In this document: positions 17,390-26,126 of the stretch, in pieces
Numbering within the stretch: the first letter of the stretch is position 1
Layout: every line of letters starts with the position of its first letter
Assembly (NCBI RefSeq): GCF_003383615.1
Contig: NZ_QNUL01000022.1
Span: 1-64,000, forward strand
Direction of reading: 5' to 3'
Source of the DNA: Dyadobacter luteus
GTDB lineage: Bacteria; Bacteroidota; Bacteroidia; Cytophagales; Spirosomataceae
Length of the DNA stretch: 64,000 nucleotides
Program-made: the position numbers and the translations under genes
Notes under the pieces: generated by a model
Told to the model about the DNA's origin: nothing
The model's input: the letters and a program-made list of their open reading frames with translations, nothing else
The model's database searches: none

Positions 17390-20300
17390 CTACCTAAAAT
17401 TCCGCCCCGAAGGAAAGATCTCAGTTTGCACGCCTGGCTTTCTGACCTGTGTCCTTTTATTAACTGCCTGCGAAGCATATTCATCTTTCTCATCTGCCCG
17501 TGAAAGTGTCTGAACCGCCGGATCGGCTTGGTTTTGGTGCATTTCTTTCAGAAGATGCGACATATCATAGCAGTGCCGCACAATCACATGCGTGACCTGC
17601 CCTTCTCTTTGCAGCTTGCCTTCTACCATCAGAAGTCTGGCCCTGAGAATCTCTTTTCGGTACTTCTCAAAAAGGCTTTCAAAGAGCACCAGATTACAAA
17701 ACCCGGTCTCATCTTCGATGGTGATAAAACAAACCCCTCCTGCCGTTCCTGGCCGCTGGCGAACCAGCACAAGCCCAGCTACGCGTAAGATCATGCCATC
17801 TTTGTAAAGGTCCAATGCGCTGGTGGGAACAGCCCTTTGCTGTGCAAGCCCTTCTCTGACAAAACTGACGGGGTGCGCCTTCAAGGAAAGTGAAGTGGAA
17901 GCATAATCCTGCACGACGTGCTCTGAAGCGCTCATTTTTGGAAGAGTTACATCCGGCTCAAAATCACTTTGGGACCTGTGTCCTTTGAAAAGCCCATCTG
18001 GCCGGTCAGTAAGCGCTGCTGCTTCCCACAGCGCCCGTCTTCTGTCAAGGCCCATTGAGCGGAACGCGTCTGCATCAGCCAGCTTTTCAATCGCCTGCTG
18101 GGACACGCCTGTATCCCGGATCTGGTGAATGCTGTTGTAGCCGCTGTTTCTACAGGAGAGCAGAATCAGCATATCAGTTTGGGCCAGCCCTTTCACCTGC
18201 CGGAAACCAAGACGGATGCTTTTGTATTTGTCCCCTTCATCCAGCAGTGTATTATCCCAGTCAGACAGGTTTACATCAATAGGCAATACCTTCACCCCAT
18301 GTTTTCTGGCATCAATCACAATCTGAGCAGGCTGGTAAAAGCCCATCGGCATACTGTTTAGAAGCGCCGCTGCAAATACATCGGGGTAAAAACATTTCAT
18401 GTAACATGACACATACACCAGCAGCGCAAAACTGGCTGCGTGGCTTTCGGGAAAACCGTAGCTTCCAAAACCTTCCAGCTGCTTGAAGATCCGCTGGGCG
18501 AATTCAAGACTGTAACCGTTGGCGAGCATACCATCGATCAGTTTCTTTTCGTACTGCGCCACCAGTCCCTTGGCTTTAAAGGTAGCCATGCTCCGCCGGA
18601 GCCCGTCGGCTTCAGCGGGCGTGAAGCCCGCCGCCACAATCGCTATTTTCATCGCCTGCTCCTGAAAAAGCGGAACACCCAGAGTGCGTTTCAGGATCTC
18701 TTCGAGCTCTTTGGAAGGGTACTCAATCTTTTCTTCACCGTTACGTCTTCTCAGATAAGGATGCACCATATCTCCCTGTATCGGCCCGGGCCTAACGATG
18801 GCCACCTCAATAACCAGATCATAAAAGGTCTTCGGCCTGAGCCTTGGCAGCATCGACATCTGCGCGCGGCTTTCGATCTGAAAAACGCCGAGTGTATCCG
18901 CATCACTGATCATATCATAGACCTCTTTGAGATCCTGCTCAACACTGGCCAGCGTGTAATTTTTGTTGTAATGCTTTTTAGCCAGATCAAATGCTTTTCT
19001 GATGCAGGTCAGCATGCCCAGCGCCAGTACATCGATTTTCAAAAAACCCAGCGCGTCAATATCGTCCTTGTTCCATTCGATGTTGGTGCGGTCTGCCATG
19101 CGGGCATTGATCACCGGGCACAAATCGGTGATCTTGCCTTCGGTGATCACAAAGCCTCCGGTATGCTGGCCAAGCTGCCGTGGAAAACCCATAAACTGCG
19201 AGGTAAGCTCCAGGACTTTTCTCAGGTGCGCATCATCCGGGTTAAAGCCGTGTTCACTGATTCTTTTTCCATCAAACCACTCATCTGTAAACTCCCAGAT
19301 CGAATTAGCAAGCCTTCCGATCGCATCCTGGGACATGCCCATTGCCTTGGCTACATCACGGATCGCGCCCCGCTGGTGCAGCTGGGTGACTGTGGCCACA
19401 ATCGCCGAACGGTCACGGCCATACTTGTTGTAGATATACTGTATAACTTCCTCGCGCCGCTCGTGCTCAAAGTCTACATCAATGTCAGGCGGCTCGTTTC
19501 TGGCAGACGAGATAAAGCGCTCAAAGAGAAGATCAAATTTGGTTGGGTTTACAGACGTAATCCCAAGACAAAAACAGACCGCTGAATTAGCTGCAGAGCC
19601 CCTGCCCTGACACAGAATACCCTGCTCTCTGGCAAAGCGCACAATGTCATAAACTGTCAGAAAGTAGGAGGCATAATTCTTCTCTTCTATGAATTTAAGC
19701 TCATACTCCAGGGTCTGTTTTACTTTCTCTGGGATCGTGCCCTCAAAGCAGTCCGGCGCCATCTTCCAAGTCAGATACGTCAGCTGTTGCATGGGTGTTC
19801 TGCCCTCGGTAGTAATCTCTTTGGGATATTCGTATTTTAAACTGTCTAGCGAAAACAGGCAGGCAGCTGCCAGCACCTGTGTATTGCTGATGGCATCCTC
19901 ATAAGCCCTGAAAAGCCGCAGCATTTCCGTCTGAGGCTTCAGATGCCGCTCCGCGTTCTGGTGCAGTCTGTAGCCTGCATCATAGATGGTACACTTCTCT
20001 CTGATGCAGGTGACAATATCCTGAAGCTGTCTTCGGTCCGGATGATGGTAGTGCACGTCGTTGGTAGCTACCAGCGGCACACCCAGATTATCTGAAAGTT
20101 CTCTGAGCCGGAAAAGGATTTTGGCATCATCTCCACGGTAGGCCCTTCTTACTGCCAGGTAAAGCGAGTCTGCCAGTTTTTGTTTGTATTCTTTCAGGTG
20201 GGCAGCAAATGAGCTGTCGAGCTCAAAGAATTCATTAAGTGATTCCGGTGGCAATGCTACAAACTGCATCCCTTCTTTATAAGCATACACATCCGCTTTG

Positions 20301-20620
20301 TAAAGCAGACACTTGCCTTTTTCAGTGCGCGAGTTGCCTAGCGAGAGCAGAGCCGATAACCTGCTATAAGCAGAGATATCGGTGGGATAAGCCAGAAGGC
20401 TGGGCCCATCTGCCGTGTTCAGACGGCAGCCAACGATGATACGAATGTTTCTGGCTTTCGCTGCACTGTGCGCCCTGACTATACCAGCCAGCGTGTTATG
20501 GTCTGTGATGCCAATCTCTGTATATCCCAGATCAGCCGCCTGCGTGATCATCTCCTCAGGATGCGAAGCGCCCCTGAGAAACGTAAAATTGGTCGTGACC
20601 TGTAGTTCTGTGTATTTCAT
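17390..20620 (-). CDS. dnaE2: Error-prone DNA polymerase DnaE2
   Basis: Alpha-subunit-type polymerase for translesion synthesis, the extender of the ImuA-ImuB-DnaE2 mutasome. The 1076-residue protein has an N-terminal PHP domain (LRGASHPEE, GITDHNTL), polymerase core with catalytic acidic motif PDIDVDFEHERREE near residue 380 and FLKIDVLALGML, then helix-hairpin-helix and a C-terminal OB fold (LRVAGLVLVRQRPGTAGG). The length fits DnaE2 (about 1050-1080), not replicative DnaE. It is the last gene of a minus-strand imuA-imuB-dnaE2 operon; the imuB stop is 6 bp from its start. Confidence 0.95.
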   Translation of the reverse strand: MKYTELQVTTNFTFLRGASHPEEMITQAADLGYTEIGITDHNTLAGIVRAHSAAKARNIRIIVGCRLNTADGPSLLAYPTDISAYSRLSALLSLGNSRTEKGKCLLYKADVYAYKEGMQFVALPPESLNEFFELDSSFAAHLKEYKQKLADSLYLAVRRAYRGDDAKILFRLRELSDNLGVPLVATNDVHYHHPDRRQLQDIVTCIREKCTIYDAGYRLHQNAERHLKPQTEMLRLFRAYEDAISNTQVLAAACLFSLDSLKYEYPKEITTEGRTPMQQLTYLTWKMAPDCFEGTIPEKVKQTLEYELKFIEEKNYASYFLTVYDIVRFAREQGILCQGRGSAANSAVCFCLGITSVNPTKFDLLFERFISSARNEPPDIDVDFEHERREEVIQYIYNKYGRDRSAIVATVTQLHQRGAIRDVAKAMGMSQDAIGRLANSIWEFTDEWFDGKRISEHGFNPDDAHLRKVLELTSQFMGFPRQLGQHTGGFVITEGKITDLCPVINARMADRTNIEWNKDDIDALGFLKIDVLALGMLTCIRKAFDLAKKHYNKNYTLASVEQDLKEVYDMISDADTLGVFQIESRAQMSMLPRLRPKTFYDLVIEVAIVRPGPIQGDMVHPYLRRRNGEEKIEYPSKELEEILKRTLGVPLFQEQAMKIAIVAAGFTPAEADGLRRSMATFKAKGLVAQYEKKLIDGMLANGYSLEFAQRIFKQLEGFGSYGFPESHAASFALLVYVSCYMKCFYPDVFAAALLNSMPMGFYQPAQIVIDARKHGVKVLPIDVNLSDWDNTLLDEGDKYKSIRLGFRQVKGLAQTDMLILLSCRNSGYNSIHQIRDTGVSQQAIEKLADADAFRSMGLDRRRALWEAAALTDRPDGLFKGHRSQSDFEPDVTLPKMSASEHVVQDYASTSLSLKAHPVSFVREGLAQQRAVPTSALDLYKDGMILRVAGLVLVRQRPGTAGGVCFITIEDETGFCNLVLFESLFEKYRKEILRARLLMVEGKLQREGQVTHVIVRHCYDMSHLLKEMHQNQADPAVQTLSRADEKDEYASQAVNKRTQVRKPGVQTEIFPSGRNFR

Positions 20621-20626
20621 AGCTGC

Positions 20627-22126
20627 TCAGGGAAAAAAGCCATGTAGGTACCATTCGGGAAAATCCTTTCCGTAGTGCCCCAGACGGAAAATCCAGTAGC
20701 GGGCTCCCTGATGGTCTTCGATGATGTAATAGTCCCGGTGAAGGCCAGCTTGTATCCACCACTCCTGCTCTATTCGCTCAGGGCCATCTGCCTTGATTAC
20801 ATTATGGATCATGCCCAGGTAACGAAACAGCATCGGCGGGTAATCCGGCACGGGCGCTGTTACATGTATTTTCTCAGGCGTCGTTAGAAGACTGATCGGT
20901 CTGGGCCGCTCTGTCGGCCATTTAAAAACAGGCATCTGCTGCAAAGACCCCGCCACTTTTACCGAGCGCTCCGGCCAGTAGTGCTCATCGGGCAGGTAAC
21001 GGCTGACACTCCCCTGCCCTGTTTTGGCAGTGATCGTATCGAGCAGCTCTGCGATCTCAGCGCTGTCTCCACTGGCAGACTGAGCGAACAGCATTTGGGT
21101 ATGCTGCTCTGTATCTTCCAGCATCAGCGCCTCTAATTCAAAAAGCTCAAAGCCCAGATCGGGCCGTAGTTTGGGCACCTGCAAAACAAAGAGTTTTAAA
21201 AGATGCTGGGTGCTGCAGCTTGCAGCGTGCGTACCGATCTGGATCTGCTGGCTGCTGCCATCCATTCTGTGGGCAGTGAGCAGTGCTTTTCTTAGTCCTT
21301 TTGATTCTTTTGAGAGTCTTTGACATATGGCTTCTAAAAGCTTTTGCACCGCTATTTCAATACCTGCCCCGCTTCGGATAGCTTCCAGACAAGGCAGGGT
21401 TTCTCTGTAGGGCTCATCTGGCTCGATCGCCGTAATCGGCTCCGGGGCCTGTCCCAGCACCTGGTCTAACCTCAGCAAAAGCTGCGGACCGAACCGCCGT
21501 CTGAGCATGCTGCGGGGCATACCGATCAGTCCTGCCAACTGGTAAAAACCGAGCTTTTCCAGTTTCTCTATTACCGGCGGCTCTACTCTAAGTGCTGCCG
21601 GAGGCATCACAGAAATCGCCTGCGCCTGCCCCGCTGGCTCAATGATGGCTTTCTGTCTGCCGTAGCGGCTATTGGCCCAGGCCGCTGCCGGCGTATCAGC
21701 TATAGCGCAGCGCACGTGGTAACCTTTTTGATTTAAACGCTGATTGATATCTTGCAGGTAAAGTTTTTCTGATCCCCACAGATGCGCGCAGCCTGTGATG
21801 TCCAGTAGCAGGCCATCAGCTCCGTCTACAGCTACGATGGGCGTAAATCTGAGCGCCCACTGGCCAATGCTGCCTAGCAGCTTTTCGGCCAGTCCGGGTT
21901 TATCTTCCAGTACGGTCAGCTCAGGAAACACCGCCCTTGCATCAGCAAGCACCATACCTGGCAGGATCCTTTTCTGTTCTGCATCAACGCTGCTGGCGGT
22001 AATGAGCATACGCCCCTTTCTGGGAGCGGCTAGCACAAAGGCTGTCTCTTTGAGCTCAGGCATGCGCACTGCACGCTGATCGCAAAGAAGGTTTTTAAAC
22101 CAGATGGCTGCATATCGGCTTTGCAT
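20627..22126 (-). CDS. imuB: ImuB, Y-family polymerase-like mutasome protein
   Basis: A 499-residue Y-family-like protein that serves as the adaptor of the DnaE2 mutasome, recruiting DnaE2 to the sliding clamp. The N-terminal part has the ImuB pattern (YAAIWFKNLL, then MLITASSVDAE and LPGMVLADARAVFPEL). The little-finger-like central part and C-terminal region follow. ImuB proteins usually lack the catalytic acidic residues of active Y-family polymerases; the equivalent positions here do not show the DE pair. It lies directly between imuA and dnaE2, one base from the imuA stop. Confidence 0.93.
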   Translation of the reverse strand: MQSRYAAIWFKNLLCDQRAVRMPELKETAFVLAAPRKGRMLITASSVDAEQKRILPGMVLADARAVFPELTVLEDKPGLAEKLLGSIGQWALRFTPIVAVDGADGLLLDITGCAHLWGSEKLYLQDINQRLNQKGYHVRCAIADTPAAAWANSRYGRQKAIIEPAGQAQAISVMPPAALRVEPPVIEKLEKLGFYQLAGLIGMPRSMLRRRFGPQLLLRLDQVLGQAPEPITAIEPDEPYRETLPCLEAIRSGAGIEIAVQKLLEAICQRLSKESKGLRKALLTAHRMDGSSQQIQIGTHAASCSTQHLLKLFVLQVPKLRPDLGFELFELEALMLEDTEQHTQMLFAQSASGDSAEIAELLDTITAKTGQGSVSRYLPDEHYWPERSVKVAGSLQQMPVFKWPTERPRPISLLTTPEKIHVTAPVPDYPPMLFRYLGMIHNVIKADGPERIEQEWWIQAGLHRDYYIIEDHQGARYWIFRLGHYGKDFPEWYLHGFFP

Positions 22127-22127
22127 A

Positions 22128-22862
22128 TCAGCCCGCTTTTAAAAGTGCTTCTTTCCCTGGCTGAGCCGCATTGTCTTGGGTGAAATGACCAGGCATCCAC
22201 TGTATATCCCAGCTTCCCGGCTCCCCGTTTCGTACTTTCAAAAGCTCTACATGCCAGCGGAAAAACCCCACACCCGGCATGCCATCACAGAGCGTGCTGG
22301 CCACAGGTGTGATCCTCCAGCGGGCAGCGGCGGCGGTACTGCTGACCACCGAAGGATTAATCCGGTGCATCAGTCCTGTAACACGGCTTTGCTCTACTGC
22401 CAGCTGAAGACGTCTGGATTCTGTCAGGCCAATGTCCTTAAGCTCTGTGATCACAGCTGAAAGCGCCTGGCATTTCAGACACTGCTCTGTGATCCACAAA
22501 AGGTCTTTCTGGTTTTTTACATCGATGAATATAACCCGGTCAGGATCCACGCCAAAGCATTTAAGCCCCGGGGCAAACACGGTCCTTGCCGTGCTGATCC
22601 ACACGCTCATGCCGCCCGGCCTTGTAATCTTGCCCAGCACTGCGGCCATAAACCCGCTGGCAGCTGCCGCCTGCTCGCTGCTGTGACTGACCAGCTCATG
22701 CACGCAGCCTACCGGGAAGACCCCATTGGGAAAGGACTTTTCAATCTGCCCAAGGCCCATCTCCACTTTTCTGTGACGGGTACTGCTGTGGTAGCCCTGG
22801 CGCTCTAATATGTCGCGGCGGAGCTTTGTTACAAGCTCACTTTTGTTTGCCAGCTGTTTCAT
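22128..22862 (-). CDS. imuA: ImuA, RecA-like mutasome protein
   Basis: A 244-residue RecA/SulA-like protein of the damage-induced mutasome. Features of the family are present: EKSFPNGVFPVGCVHELVS near residues 48-66, SGFMAAVLGKITRPGG and the WIST strand, then the DPDRVIFID pattern of the RecA fold. A proper Walker A motif is not visible, as usual for ImuA. It is the first gene of the operon and divergent from the S24 repressor gene, with a palindrome in the 72-bp gap. Confidence 0.9.
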   Translation of the reverse strand: MKQLANKSELVTKLRRDILERQGYHSSTRHRKVEMGLGQIEKSFPNGVFPVGCVHELVSHSSEQAAAASGFMAAVLGKITRPGGMSVWISTARTVFAPGLKCFGVDPDRVIFIDVKNQKDLLWITEQCLKCQALSAVITELKDIGLTESRRLQLAVEQSRVTGLMHRINPSVVSSTAAAARWRITPVASTLCDGMPGVGFFRWHVELLKVRNGEPGSWDIQWMPGHFTQDNAAQPGKEALLKAG

Positions 22863-22885
22863 ATTCTTCCATTTTTAAATTACAT

Positions 22886-22904
22886 TTGATACAAATTGTA
22901 TCAA
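22886..22904. promoter_or_regulatory. Operator palindrome between imuA and S24 repressor
   Basis: TTGATACAA-A-TTGTATCAA is a perfect 9+9 inverted repeat in the divergent promoter region. Its core TGATAC-N5-GTATCA recurs at 28313-28329 upstream of the umuD/umuC-like cassette. The likely ligand is the adjacent S24/XRE repressor, which would then control both operons and itself. A longer frame for the repressor, starting TTG at 22896, would lie inside the palindrome and is rejected. Confidence 0.7.
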
Positions 22905-22934
22905 TTTATTGATTGTAATTATAACAAACATATT

Positions 22935-23753
22935 ATGGATAGTCAAAATATATTTTTCCATAGCAACATTAAATTCCTGCGGGAGCGGCTAAAAATGAGC
23001 CAGGAAACACTCGCTGAAAAAGTAAATTTGACGCGCACTAAACTGAATGCACTCGAAAACGGGCATACCAAAGCGCCGCAGCCGGTGGACTATCTGAACT
23101 ACTCGAATTTCTTTAAGATCAGTGTGGACAGCTTGCTCAGAGTGGACCTTTCCAAACTCTCTGAGCTGAAACTTCGGGAACTGCAAGCCGGAAACGATGT
23201 GTATCTGACAGGTGGACAGGTAAGGGTGTTGGCTATTACCGTCAACACCGAGAATAAGGAGAATATCGAGTATGTACCTGTGAAGGCCAAAGCAGGTTAC
23301 CGTGCCGGGTATTCGGATCCGGAGTATCTAGCCACACTTCCCAAGTTCTCGCTTCCCAATCTTCCCAAAGGGCAGACTTTCCGTATGTTTCCTATCACAG
23401 GTGATTCAATGCTACCACTTCCCGACGGCGCGGATGTGATCTGCCGGTTTGTGCAGGACTGGACAAGTCTGAAACCCGGCACACTATGCATCGCGATCCT
23501 TCGGGGCGAACAGGACTTTGTCTTTAAAAAAGTGACAGTGGATGCAGGCGCAGGAATGCTGATTCTTGAATCTTTGAACCCTGCCTATCAGCCCTATCAG
23601 GTAGACCTTGACCAGGTGCTTGAAATCTGGAAGTACCATAGCTATCAGTCCACCGCTGTGCCCGAGCCTGCGGCTGATGTTCAGCATATATCGGCAACGC
23701 TGAATGAAGTGCTGAAAAGGTTGACGCTGATTGAGGGAAAGGTTCAGGGGTGA
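22935..23753 (+). CDS. XRE-S24 repressor of the mutagenesis genes
   Basis: A 272-residue LexA/CI-type regulator. An N-terminal helix-turn-helix (about residues 13-68, MSQETLAEKVNLTRTKLNALENG) is followed by an S24 peptidase domain. The likely serine nucleophile is Ser158 in TGDSML, the lysine is Lys198 or 199 in FVFKKV, and the cleavage site is Ala120-Gly121 (VKAKAGYRAGY). Start ATG 22935 is chosen; the longer TTG start overlaps the operator. By analogy with LexA, RecA-stimulated self-cleavage would release the imu operon. It is divergent from imuA. Confidence 0.88.
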   Translation: MDSQNIFFHSNIKFLRERLKMSQETLAEKVNLTRTKLNALENGHTKAPQPVDYLNYSNFFKISVDSLLRVDLSKLSELKLRELQAGNDVYLTGGQVRVLAITVNTENKENIEYVPVKAKAGYRAGYSDPEYLATLPKFSLPNLPKGQTFRMFPITGDSMLPLPDGADVICRFVQDWTSLKPGTLCIAILRGEQDFVFKKVTVDAGAGMLILESLNPAYQPYQVDLDQVLEIWKYHSYQSTAVPEPAADVQHISATLNEVLKRLTLIEGKVQG

Positions 23754-23844
23754 TGGGGCCAACTGTGTTTGAGAATTAAGGTTCTGCTGAATACAAATAA
23801 ATTTCCAAACATTCCTCTACATCGAATGCTAAGGTATATCATTA

Positions 23845-24219
23845 AAAAACCTACAGCTGTACCTGGCAGCAAATCGAAAAAACAGAGTAATTCACATCAT
23901 ACAATCTTTACGACCTTACATCAATTTTGAGGATGCAAGGTGGGACCATTTCATATTCGGCTCAGACTTATAGCAATCAAAAACGAGTGCAGGTATGAAT
24001 TATAGAAATTTAGCCGCATTAAAAGCATGTGGGTTGACCGGCAAAGATTACACATTGTATTCCTGGAGGCATTCTGGTGTTGTGAATTCCTATCTGTCCG
24101 GAGTTGGCATAAAAGCGTTGCAAGATATGTTGTGACATTATAGTCTCCTAGAAACTGCCATATATCTCAAATCTCTTGGTCTGAGGATCGATCCGAGCAT
24201 TGAAAACTATAACTGGTAA
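23845..24219 (+). pseudogene. Tyrosine integrase, C-terminal remnant 1
   Basis: Plus-strand reading gives KKPTAVPGSKSKKQ, DARWDHFIFGSDL and YTLYSWRHSGVVNSYLSGVG, followed by KALQDML, a stop in place of a residue, and LLETAIYLKSLGLRIDP up to TAA at 24217-24219. The R..HT/HSG..N motif and YLK tail belong to the catalytic domain of phage-type integrases of Bacteroidetes elements. Several internal stops show it is dead. The expected GH after DML is lost, and the tyrosine sits in AIYLKS. Confidence 0.72.
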
Positions 24220-24284
24220 GCCCATCTTTCAAAGGTGGGAAACATTTACAGCTTGTAGTTAGGTATAGTACAGTTAAGATAACT

Positions 24285-24344
24285 AACATTTATCTAAAAA
24301 CACTAGGACTTCATACCGATCCGCAGATTGAGAGTTATAAATGA
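24285..24344 (+). pseudogene. Tyrosine integrase, C-terminal remnant 2
   Basis: A second tail, NIYLKTLGLHTDPQIESYK followed by TGA at 24342-24344. It closely parallels the end of remnant 1 (AIYLKSLGLRIDPSIENYNW) about 125 bp upstream. Two integrase 3' ends in tandem mean two elements once ended here, or that one tail was duplicated at an attachment site. Confidence 0.6.
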
Positions 24345-24455
24345 TGATTTTTGATACTCGCCTAATGAAGAGTTTTTAATATAAATTTAAATTTACCTAT
24401 AGGAAATTAATTCTTTCAGAAGTATTTTTCGTAAATTTTTAACTCCTCAAAATTT

Positions 24456-26069
24456 ATGAAAAAACTTCTTCTCTTCATTGCTTCTTTATGCCCCTTTGTG
24501 TCATCCGCTCAAGCGTTCGAAGACCTTTCTTGGGATTATCGAAAAAAAATTGAATTCAATAAAGACACGATGCCTCTTACACCAAAAGCATTTAATAGGT
24601 TTCTAATAAACCATTATAACTATACCCTTCTAGGCTCTTCTACTCCTTCGACAGGAATAAAAGTTGAAACAGATAAACCTAGCATTTCGTTAAAAGGAAA
24701 TATTTGGTCATCGAAGGATAGAGAATGGATTGTAAATATGGAATTACGAGCTGGCCTTGATAATGGAGTAATGCAAGTAGTATCGGGCGACAAGGTAAAT
24801 ACGCTCTTTAAAGCTAATTTCGGCATCAATAAGCTATGGGGGAATAATAGTGCTTGGTATACTTCTCAAAACAAATATGTATTACGAGCACTGCATAACG
24901 ACGCAGTGATTAAATATTCTTCACTGAAGGAATATATAGATACAGCAAAAGTATTGAGTGCCCTTATAGATAAAACCTTATTCAATACACCTACTGTTTC
25001 AAAACTTGATACCTTATTATTTTTCAAGCAACAACAAGAAATAAAATTTATTAATGATAGGACATCTTTTTTAAAAAAAGAGATAACAGAATTAGAAAGT
25101 TCAGCCAAACCTAAAGAGTGTGACAAAGAAAAAATAAATAAAAAAAAATCAGAGATTAAACAAATTATATTAAGATTAAATGACATAGAATATACAATAA
25201 ACAATAAACGGAGAATTGTCTTGGATGCGCTCAGAGAATTTGACATTCCTGGCGATGCATTATCAGATAGTATGCTTGTACATTATGTTAAGATTTGGAC
25301 GACATCAGATACTATGTTGCTTGAAAAAAAATCTTTTATAAATAAGAATAACAAGTATAACATTATAGCAGACGGAGCGGTAGATAGTTTGTTCAAATAC
25401 GAAATAGAGGCCGTTGCTCATATGTGGAATAGCAAAACAATAAAATGGTTTAATTTGTCACCTTTTGTTTCTAATGTGAACTTTGTACATTATCAACCTG
25501 ATTCGGTTAGGTTGACTGACAAAAGTAGTTTTTTATGGGGCGTTAAGTTTTCTGGGAACATGCTAATAAAATGGAAAGAGCCAAATAGGTTTTTTTATTG
25601 GTCTGCGGGCTTGGTCGGACAAAGAGTAAACTCATTGGAAGAAATGACTGATTACTCTTATAAAAAATCTGTTCAGAAAAAAATCACCGAAACAGAAACT
25701 ATTTCAGACGAAAAGACCGGAACTGCTTATGAAGGATTGTTAAGCACCGGATGGGGAGTCTCTATTCCTATCGAAATATTCTATGTTCCTTGGAAACAGG
25801 CGTATATCCCTGGTTTTTATTTGAATATAGAAGGACGGTGGGGAGAGAAATGGATTAATGATAAAAAGTTAAGTTTAGCGGCAGGTATCATTTGGAATGT
25901 CACTAATGGAGATAAAGATGCAAAAAATGTCTTAACTATAATCCCGTATGCCAAATTCTCAAATGTTGTCAAAGAATATACAGATGTTGCTAAACAAAAC
26001 AAAAAGGCACTTCATGATTTATTTTCTGCTGGAGTTCAGGTGGGAATTCCTATCAATCTAGGAAAGTAA
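24456..26069 (+). CDS. Predicted outer-membrane protein with coiled coil
   Basis: A 537-residue exported protein: Sec signal peptide (residues 1-20, ending SSAQA), then amphipathic beta strands, a central charged coiled-coil-like helix (about 185-265), and again strands with aromatic-glycine patterns typical of outer-membrane barrels, ending in AGVQVGIPINLGK. No named family recognised. It is AT-rich against the polymerase genes on both sides and follows immediately after two integrase tails, so it is probably late-arriving cargo. Confidence 0.6.
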   Translation: MKKLLLFIASLCPFVSSAQAFEDLSWDYRKKIEFNKDTMPLTPKAFNRFLINHYNYTLLGSSTPSTGIKVETDKPSISLKGNIWSSKDREWIVNMELRAGLDNGVMQVVSGDKVNTLFKANFGINKLWGNNSAWYTSQNKYVLRALHNDAVIKYSSLKEYIDTAKVLSALIDKTLFNTPTVSKLDTLLFFKQQQEIKFINDRTSFLKKEITELESSAKPKECDKEKINKKKSEIKQIILRLNDIEYTINNKRRIVLDALREFDIPGDALSDSMLVHYVKIWTTSDTMLLEKKSFINKNNKYNIIADGAVDSLFKYEIEAVAHMWNSKTIKWFNLSPFVSNVNFVHYQPDSVRLTDKSSFLWGVKFSGNMLIKWKEPNRFFYWSAGLVGQRVNSLEEMTDYSYKKSVQKKITETETISDEKTGTAYEGLLSTGWGVSIPIEIFYVPWKQAYIPGFYLNIEGRWGEKWINDKKLSLAAGIIWNVTNGDKDAKNVLTIIPYAKFSNVVKEYTDVAKQNKKALHDLFSAGVQVGIPINLGK

Positions 26070-26126
26070 TTATATCACTAATGAAATTTGAAACAAGTTT
26101 TAGCTGGCCTTTTGCAGAAGGTAGTG

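Noticed and set aside
18440..19585. A 381-codon plus-strand open frame opposite dnaE2
   Set aside because: It is antisense to a well-supported polymerase gene, has low-complexity, His/Arg-rich sequence and no domain; long antisense frames are expected over GC-biased codons.
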